This document shows positions 7,873 to 12,215 of a stretch of 12,215 nt of DNA, in pieces. The stretch is from NCBI GenBank assembly GCA_002862585.1, contig PKDP01000008.1, forward strand, positions 1 through 12,215, read 5' to 3'. Both the position numbers and the translations under genes were made by a program. The stretch comes from Flavobacteriales bacterium. GTDB lineage: Bacteria > Bacteroidota > Bacteroidia > Flavobacteriales > UBA7312. The number at the start of each line of letters is the position of its first letter. Position 1 is the stretch's first letter. Under the pieces are notes generated by a model. It worked only from the letters and a program-made list of their open reading frames with translations. It had not been told where the DNA came from and made no database searches.

Positions 7873-8421
7873 ATGAAAGTGTATACAAAAAAAGGCGATA
7901 AAGGAACAACTCAATTGATAGGAGGAAAACGAGTTCCAAAAAATCACGATAGAATTGATGCTTATGGAACAGTAGATGAATTAAACTCTTACATGGGTCT
8001 ACTTAGAGACCAAAGTGTTGGAAAAGAAACTCATGAACTCATAATTACAATTCAAAATAAGCTATTCACTATTGGAGCTCTACTTGCCAATCAAGATGAC
8101 AACAACAAAATGAAGTTGCCACTTATAGAAGAAAAAGATGTAACTCAACTTGAAAATGAAATCGATAAAATGAATGAATCATTACCAGAAATGCGATCCT
8201 TCATTTTACCAGGCGGTCATACAACAGTATCTTTTTGCCACATTGCTCGATGTGTATGCAGACGTGCAGAACGCTTAACTATTCAAATTGATGAAGACGT
8301 ATTACAAGTTGAAATAATTTTAAAATACCTTAACCGACTCTCTGACTACCTATTTATTTTAAGCAGGCATCTATCTAAAAATCTTGATGCAACAGAAATC
8401 CCTTGGATTTCAGCTAAGTAA
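7873..8421 (+). CDS. ATP:cob(I)alamin adenosyltransferase, PduO type
   Basis: This 182-residue cytosolic enzyme transfers the adenosyl group of ATP to cob(I)alamin, giving adenosylcobalamin, the cofactor of enzymes such as methylmalonyl-CoA mutase. Hallmarks are the N-terminal ATP-binding stretch YTKKGDKGTTQLIGGKRV (4..21) followed by HDRIDAYGTVDELNS (25..39), the segment ILPGG with RCVCRRAER (126..134), and the C-terminal helix motif LNRLSDYLF (153..161). Length and motif spacing are normal for a stand-alone PduO/MMAB-type protein. The start lies 4 bases after the stop of the ABC ATPase gene, so it is probably translated from the same message; no separate promoter is evident. It is not adjacent to cobalamin biosynthesis genes, which would fit use of scavenged vitamin B12, but that is inference. 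Confidence 0.95.
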   Translation: MKVYTKKGDKGTTQLIGGKRVPKNHDRIDAYGTVDELNSYMGLLRDQSVGKETHELIITIQNKLFTIGALLANQDDNNKMKLPLIEEKDVTQLENEIDKMNESLPEMRSFILPGGHTTVSFCHIARCVCRRAERLTIQIDEDVLQVEIILKYLNRLSDYLFILSRHLSKNLDATEIPWISAK

Positions 8422-8429
8422 AAAAACCC

Positions 8430-8459
8430 TTGCCTATTTCACTAAAAAATTTACTTTTG
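8430..8459 (+). promoter_or_regulatory. Bacteroidota-type promoter (-33 TTG, -7 TACTTTTG) for the DUF2795 gene
   Basis: TTG at 8430..8432 and TACTTTTG at 8452..8459 are separated by 19 bases, matching the phylum's promoter pattern TTG-N19-TAnnTTTG. It lies in the 52-base gap after the adenosyltransferase stop and ends 14 bases before the ATG at 8474. This is the best complete promoter of this class in the window. Confidence 0.65.
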
Positions 8460-8473
8460 CAAAAATTTTAATT

Positions 8474-8695
8474 ATGTATTGGACTTTAGAATTAGCCTCA
8501 AAACTGGAAGACGCGCCTTGGCCAGCGAACAAAGATGAGTTAATTGATTTTGCTATTCGCTCTGGTGCACCAATGGAAGTTGTAGAAAACCTACAAGAAC
8601 TTGAAGACGACGGTGAAATGTTTGATTCAATAGAAGATATTTGGCCAGACTACCCAGATAAAGACGACTTCTTCTTTAATGAAGATGAGTACTAA
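8474..8695 (+). CDS. Small acidic DUF2795 family protein
   Basis: This 73-residue protein has unknown function. The sequence LASKLEDAPWPANKDELIDFAIRSGAP, then VVENLQELEDDGE and IEDIWPDYP, is typical of the DUF2795 family as found in Bacteroidota. The C-terminus is strongly acidic and aromatic (DKDDFFFNEDEY). There is no signal peptide or membrane segment, so it is expected to be cytosolic. The ATG at 8474 is chosen because a full promoter ends 14 bases before it. A longer in-frame reading back to 8384 would overlap the adenosyltransferase gene and add unrelated residues. The gene has its own promoter and terminator, so it appears to be a single-gene unit between the cobalamin gene and secA. 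No biochemical role should be inferred from this position. Confidence 0.9.
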   Translation: MYWTLELASKLEDAPWPANKDELIDFAIRSGAPMEVVENLQELEDDGEMFDSIEDIWPDYPDKDDFFFNEDEY

Positions 8696-8703
8696 CATTT
8701 TCT

Positions 8704-8726
8704 AGCCGCTACAAGCGGCTTTTTTT
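8704..8726 (+). terminator. Intrinsic terminator after the DUF2795 gene
   Basis: AGCCGCT (8704..8710) pairs perfectly with AGCGGCT (8714..8720) around the loop ACA, and a run of seven Ts follows from 8720. The stem is GC-rich in an AT-rich setting and lies 9 bases after the stop codon. It separates the DUF2795 gene from secA. Confidence 0.92.
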
Positions 8727-8759
8727 ATGCTATTAAGCAAGCAATCCCTCAAAAAAAAG

Positions 8760-8767
8760 TAAATTTG
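8760..8767 (+). promoter_or_regulatory. Putative -7 element of secA
   Basis: TAAATTTG matches TAnnTTTG exactly, lies downstream of the terminator and 29 bases before the secA ATG. No TTG is present about 19 bases upstream, so the -33 part is not convincing. There is no sign in the leader of a SecM-like arrest peptide gene. Confidence 0.5.
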
Positions 8768-8796
8768 TCGATTGTAACACATCTTAATTTTAAGTA

Positions 8797-11700
8797 ATGG
8801 GAATATTTGATTTTGCTACTAAGGTTTTTGGAAACAAATACGATAAAGATTTAAAAGAAATCAATCCCATTATTGAAAAAATCAAAAGTGTATACCCTTC
8901 AATACAATCTTTAAGTAATGATGAACTTAGATCCAAAACCGCTAGTTTCAAACAACAAATTGAAGAGGCTACTAAAGACACTTATAAAGAAATTGATACC
9001 CTTAAAGAAAAAGCCGAGAGTACAGATATAGAGCTTCAACAAAAAGAATCAATATACGCTGATATTGATACTCTAGAAAAGAATGTTGTTGAAAAAACAG
9101 ATGAAGTTCTTGAACAAATTCTTCCTGAAGCCTTCGCTGTTGTAAAAGAAACTGCTCTACGATTTTCTAATGGAAATATAGAAGTTACTGCAAGTGATTT
9201 TGACAAAGACCTCGCTGCTATTTATGGTAATGTTGAAATAAAGAGCGAAAAAGCTATTTTTCATAACAAATGGATAGCCGCAGGAAATGAAATCATTTGG
9301 GATATGGTTCATTACGATGTGCAACTAATTGGTGGCTATGTACTCCACTCAGGCAAAATTGCAGAGATGCAAACTGGTGAGGGAAAAACACTATCGGCAA
9401 CTCTACCCGTTTATTTAAATGCACTGTCTGGCAAAGGCGTTCACCTTGTAACAGTAAATGATTACTTAGCCAAAAGAGACTGCGAGTGGATGGGACCTTT
9501 ATACCAATTTCATGGATTATCCATTGACTGTGTAGATAGGCATCTACCAAATTCAGAAGACAGAAGAAATGCATATTTAGCTGATATTACCTACGGCACA
9601 AATAACGAGTTTGGTTTCGATTATCTTAGAGATAATATGGCTAGACGTCCACAAGATTTGGTTCAACGTCCACACAATTACGCAATTGTAGATGAGGTCG
9701 ATTCAGTTCTAATTGATGATGCCAGAACACCACTCATAATTTCTGGTCCAACACCAACTGGCGACAAGCATGAATTTAACGAACTAAAGCATAAAATAAG
9801 TGCTTTGGTTGACACTCAAAAGAAATTTATAAATACTGTTTTAGCAGATGCTAAAAAGCTCATAAAACAAGGCGACAACAAAGAAGGTGGCTTTAAATTA
9901 TTAAGAGCATACAGAGCGTTGCCTAAAAATAAAGCATTAATAAAATTCCTTAGTGAAGATGGTGTAAGAGCACTCCTTCAAAAAACAGAGAATTTTTACA
10001 TGCAAGACCAAGGCAAAGAAATGCCAATAGTCGATGAAGATTTATTCTTCGTTATCGATGAACAGCATAATTCTATCGAACTTACCGACAAAGGTATTGA
10101 CCTAATTACAAGCAGTACTGACGACAGCAACTTCTTTATTATGCCTGATGTAGGCTCAGAAATTGCCGAACTCGAGAAAGCAGAATTAAACGATAAAGAT
10201 AAGCTCATCAAAAAAGAAGCTTTGATGAGAGATTACTCAATAAAAAGTGAAAGAATACATTCTGTCAATCAGTTATTGAAAGCCTATACCTTATTCGAAA
10301 AGGACGTTGAATATGTATTGATGGACAATAAGGTTAAGATTGTTGACGAACAAACTGGTCGTATCATGGACGGCAGACGTTATTCTGACGGACTCCATCA
10401 AGCTATTGAAGCAAAAGAAAATGTGAAGATTGAAGCTGCTACGCAAACGTTTGCTACCATTACACTTCAGAATTATTTTAGAATGTACAACAAGCTTTCT
10501 GGTATGACTGGAACTGCAGAAACTGAAGCTGGTGAATTTTGGGACATCTACGAATTGGATGTTGTGGTTATTCCAACAAATAGATCCATGCAACGAGACG
10601 ATAAAGAAGACAAAGTTTATAAAACTGGTCGCGAAAAATATAATGCGGTAATTGATGAAATTGCTGAAATCAGCTCACAAGGACGTCCTATACTAGTGGG
10701 CACGACTTCTGTTGAGATTTCTGAACTATTGAGCCGATTGCTCACCATGAAAAACATCAAACATAATGTCCTTAATGCTAAACTTCACCAAAAAGAAGCC
10801 GACATTGTAGCAGAAGCTGGAAAAGCTGGAAACGTTACTATCGCCACAAATATGGCAGGTCGTGGAACAGATATTAAACTAAGTGATGAGGTAAAGGAAA
10901 ATGGTGGTTTAGCAATTATTGGTACAGAACGTCACGATTCAAGACGTGTAGACCGACAGCTTAGAGGACGTGCCGGTCGACAAGGTGATCCAGGTTCATC
11001 GCAATTTTTCGTTTCCTTAGAAGACAACTTAATGCGACTATTTGGCTCGGATAGAATTGCCAAAATGATGGACCGTATGGGCTTAGAAGAAGGTGAGGTT
11101 ATTCAGCATTCAATGATTACCAAATCCATCGAAAGAGCACAGAAAAAAGTTGAAGAAAACAACTTCGGAATTCGTAAACGATTACTAGAGTATGATGACG
11201 TAATGAACGCCCAACGTACAGTAATTTATAAAAAGAGAAAACACGCCTTATTTGGAGATCGACTAGCTGTTGATATTGACAATATGATATACGATACTTG
11301 TGAAAGTATCGCTAACGAATACCAAGCTTTGCAAGACTTTGACGGCTTCAAATTAGAGCTCATTCGATTCCTAAGTATTGAGTGTCCAGTTAATGAAGAA
11401 GATTTCAAGCAATTGAATACAGACCAATTAACTGAAAAAATATACCAATCATCTATTGAGAATTATAAAGTCAAAAACTCAGTAATTGGTAAAAAGACTT
11501 TCCCAGTAATAAAGGATGTTTTTGAAAAGCAATCGGCAACCTATGAAAATATTGTAATTCCATTTACTGACGGACTAAAAACACTACAGGTTGTCACTAA
11601 TCTAAAAGAAGCCTACGAAACTGAAGGTGGAAACATTCCATTATCGATTGAAAAAGGCGTAACTCTTGCCATTATAGATAGTTCATGGAAAGAAAACTTA

Positions 11701-12072
11701 AGAGAATTAGATGACCTAAAACAATCCGTTCAGAATGCCACCTATGAGCAAAAAGACCCCTTACTTATTTATAAGTTTGAGTCCTTTAACCTCTTTAAGC
11801 AAATGATGGAACAGGTAAATAAAGATATCGTTTCTTTCTTGACAAAAGCTAATCTACCAGAGCAAACCTCTGTAAAACAAGAGCAACAACAAACTCAAGA
11901 AAAACTTCAAACCGGAAGACAAGATATTGGAGGGGACTCAAATCAAGGCTCTAAGCCTAAGCCAAAAGTACAGCCTGTTAGAGTAGAGCAGAAAGTAGGA
12001 AGGAACGAACCTTGTCCGTGCGGAAGCGGAAAAAAATTCAAACAATGTCACGGAAAGCAACTAAGCCATTAG
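8797..12072 (+). CDS. secA: Preprotein translocase ATPase SecA
   Basis: This 1091-residue motor of Sec export binds SecYEG at the cytoplasmic membrane and pushes unfolded preproteins across using ATP. Motifs seen: Walker A MQTGEGKT (191..198), Walker B VDEVDS (298..303), DDARTPLIISGP (307..318), DGLHQAIEAKE, YFRMYNKLSGMTGTA, TNMAGRGTD (684..692) and the arginine-finger region QLRGRAGRQGD (721..731). The C-terminus keeps the zinc-binding CPCGSGKKFKQCHG (1073..1086) after a Gln/Lys/Pro-rich linker. This motif normally binds zinc and contacts SecB or ribosomes. Compared with E. coli SecA (about 900 residues) there are three insertions, near 57..103 (charged, coiled-coil-like), 122..168 and 341..415; long SecA proteins are usual in Bacteroidota. 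The start follows the family N-terminus (FDFATKVFGNKYDKDLK). The gene ends inside the convergent pnuC-like gene. Confidence 0.98.
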   Translation: MGIFDFATKVFGNKYDKDLKEINPIIEKIKSVYPSIQSLSNDELRSKTASFKQQIEEATKDTYKEIDTLKEKAESTDIELQQKESIYADIDTLEKNVVEKTDEVLEQILPEAFAVVKETALRFSNGNIEVTASDFDKDLAAIYGNVEIKSEKAIFHNKWIAAGNEIIWDMVHYDVQLIGGYVLHSGKIAEMQTGEGKTLSATLPVYLNALSGKGVHLVTVNDYLAKRDCEWMGPLYQFHGLSIDCVDRHLPNSEDRRNAYLADITYGTNNEFGFDYLRDNMARRPQDLVQRPHNYAIVDEVDSVLIDDARTPLIISGPTPTGDKHEFNELKHKISALVDTQKKFINTVLADAKKLIKQGDNKEGGFKLLRAYRALPKNKALIKFLSEDGVRALLQKTENFYMQDQGKEMPIVDEDLFFVIDEQHNSIELTDKGIDLITSSTDDSNFFIMPDVGSEIAELEKAELNDKDKLIKKEALMRDYSIKSERIHSVNQLLKAYTLFEKDVEYVLMDNKVKIVDEQTGRIMDGRRYSDGLHQAIEAKENVKIEAATQTFATITLQNYFRMYNKLSGMTGTAETEAGEFWDIYELDVVVIPTNRSMQRDDKEDKVYKTGREKYNAVIDEIAEISSQGRPILVGTTSVEISELLSRLLTMKNIKHNVLNAKLHQKEADIVAEAGKAGNVTIATNMAGRGTDIKLSDEVKENGGLAIIGTERHDSRRVDRQLRGRAGRQGDPGSSQFFVSLEDNLMRLFGSDRIAKMMDRMGLEEGEVIQHSMITKSIERAQKKVEENNFGIRKRLLEYDDVMNAQRTVIYKKRKHALFGDRLAVDIDNMIYDTCESIANEYQALQDFDGFKLELIRFLSIECPVNEEDFKQLNTDQLTEKIYQSSIENYKVKNSVIGKKTFPVIKDVFEKQSATYENIVIPFTDGLKTLQVVTNLKEAYETEGGNIPLSIEKGVTLAIIDSSWKENLRELDDLKQSVQNATYEQKDPLLIYKFESFNLFKQMMEQVNKDIVSFLTKANLPEQTSVKQEQQQTQEKLQTGRQDIGGDSNQGSKPKPKVQPVRVEQKVGRNEPCPCGSGKKFKQCHGKQLSH

Positions 12073-12215
12073 CTTTTTCCATTTGAAGTAACCTACAAAA
12101 GACATGATGAAATACACCAAGATAAGGCCAGCATAAATGTCTAGTCCTTTATCGAAATAAAGCCCAATAGTAAGCCCATTGATAACTATCCAATATTTCC
12201 ATGAAGATAAGACCT
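12061..12215 (-). CDS. pnuC: PnuC-type nicotinamide riboside/NMN transporter, C-terminal end only
   Basis: On the minus strand the last 50 codons and a TAG stop (12063..12061) of a gene entering from the right edge are visible. The peptide has SWKYWIVINGLTIGLYFDKG, then two hydrophobic stretches, then GYFKWKK. This matches the C-terminus of PnuC family inner-membrane transporters, where a W-x-x-W-I-V segment begins one membrane helix and a final helix ends in G-Y-x-x-W-K. PnuC moves nicotinamide riboside (NAD precursor) inward by facilitated diffusion; related family members carry riboflavin or thiamine, so the substrate is not certain from this fragment. The start lies outside the window. 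Its last 12 bases overlap the end of secA on the opposite strand, and no hairpin terminator is seen for either gene here. Confidence 0.82.
   Translation of the reverse strand, partial: VLSSWKYWIVINGLTIGLYFDKGLDIYAGLILVYFIMSFVGYFKWKKLMA

Noticed and set aside
8384..8473. Longer N-terminus for the DUF2795 protein
   Set aside because: It overlaps the adenosyltransferase coding region in another frame and ignores the promoter at 8430..8459; the DUF2795 homology starts after 8474.
1..12215. Mobile element, CRISPR array, defence island or biosynthetic cluster
   Set aside because: There are no transposase, integrase, direct-repeat arrays, tRNA-flanked junctions or defence-type domains; the genes are mostly housekeeping with uniform AT-rich composition by eye.

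Overview
The window looks like ordinary chromosomal backbone from a member of the Bacteroidota, most likely a Flavobacteriales-type organism. The evidence is AT-rich DNA, several intergenic -7 promoter elements of the form TAnnTTTG typical of the phylum, almost no Shine-Dalgarno sequences, a secreted protein ending in a type IX secretion (T9SS) type B sorting domain, and a long SecA carrying three insertions relative to E. coli SecA. I cannot name a genus.

Layout from left to right: (1) 3..1562, minus strand: the N-terminal 520 residues of a lipoprotein of unknown function with a lipobox at Cys19; it runs off the left edge. (2) 1563..1746: a divergent intergenic region holding a probable sigma-54-type -24/-12 promoter for htpG and an upstream inverted repeat. 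(3) 1747..3645: htpG, the bacterial Hsp90 chaperone. (4) 3754..7080: a very large secreted protein with a lamin-tail domain, a chitobiase-type C-terminal domain, a CotH-kinase-like domain, four InlB-like beta repeats and a T9SS type B sorting domain. (5) 7170..8421: a two-gene unit encoding an orphan MacB/LolD-type ABC ATPase and a PduO-type cobalamin adenosyltransferase. (6) 8474..8695: a small acidic DUF2795 protein with its own full promoter, closed by a clear intrinsic terminator. (7) 8797..12072: secA. (8) 12061..12215, minus strand: the C-terminal end of a PnuC-type vitamin-precursor transporter, overlapping the end of secA tail to tail.

The genes do not form a single pathway. A loose theme is protein export and quality control: SecA drives Sec export, the CotH-type protein carries a signal peptide and a T9SS tag, the lipoprotein also needs Sec, and HtpG is a stress chaperone. 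The adenosyltransferase and the PnuC-like transporter both concern cofactors but are not adjacent.

I see no tRNA, rRNA, insertion sequence, CRISPR array, phage remnant or obvious new defence system. The observation most worth following up is the sigma-54-like promoter and symmetrical upstream element in front of htpG. Next come the architecture of the CotH-type secreted protein, the very short predicted mRNA leaders, and the secA/pnuC overlap.
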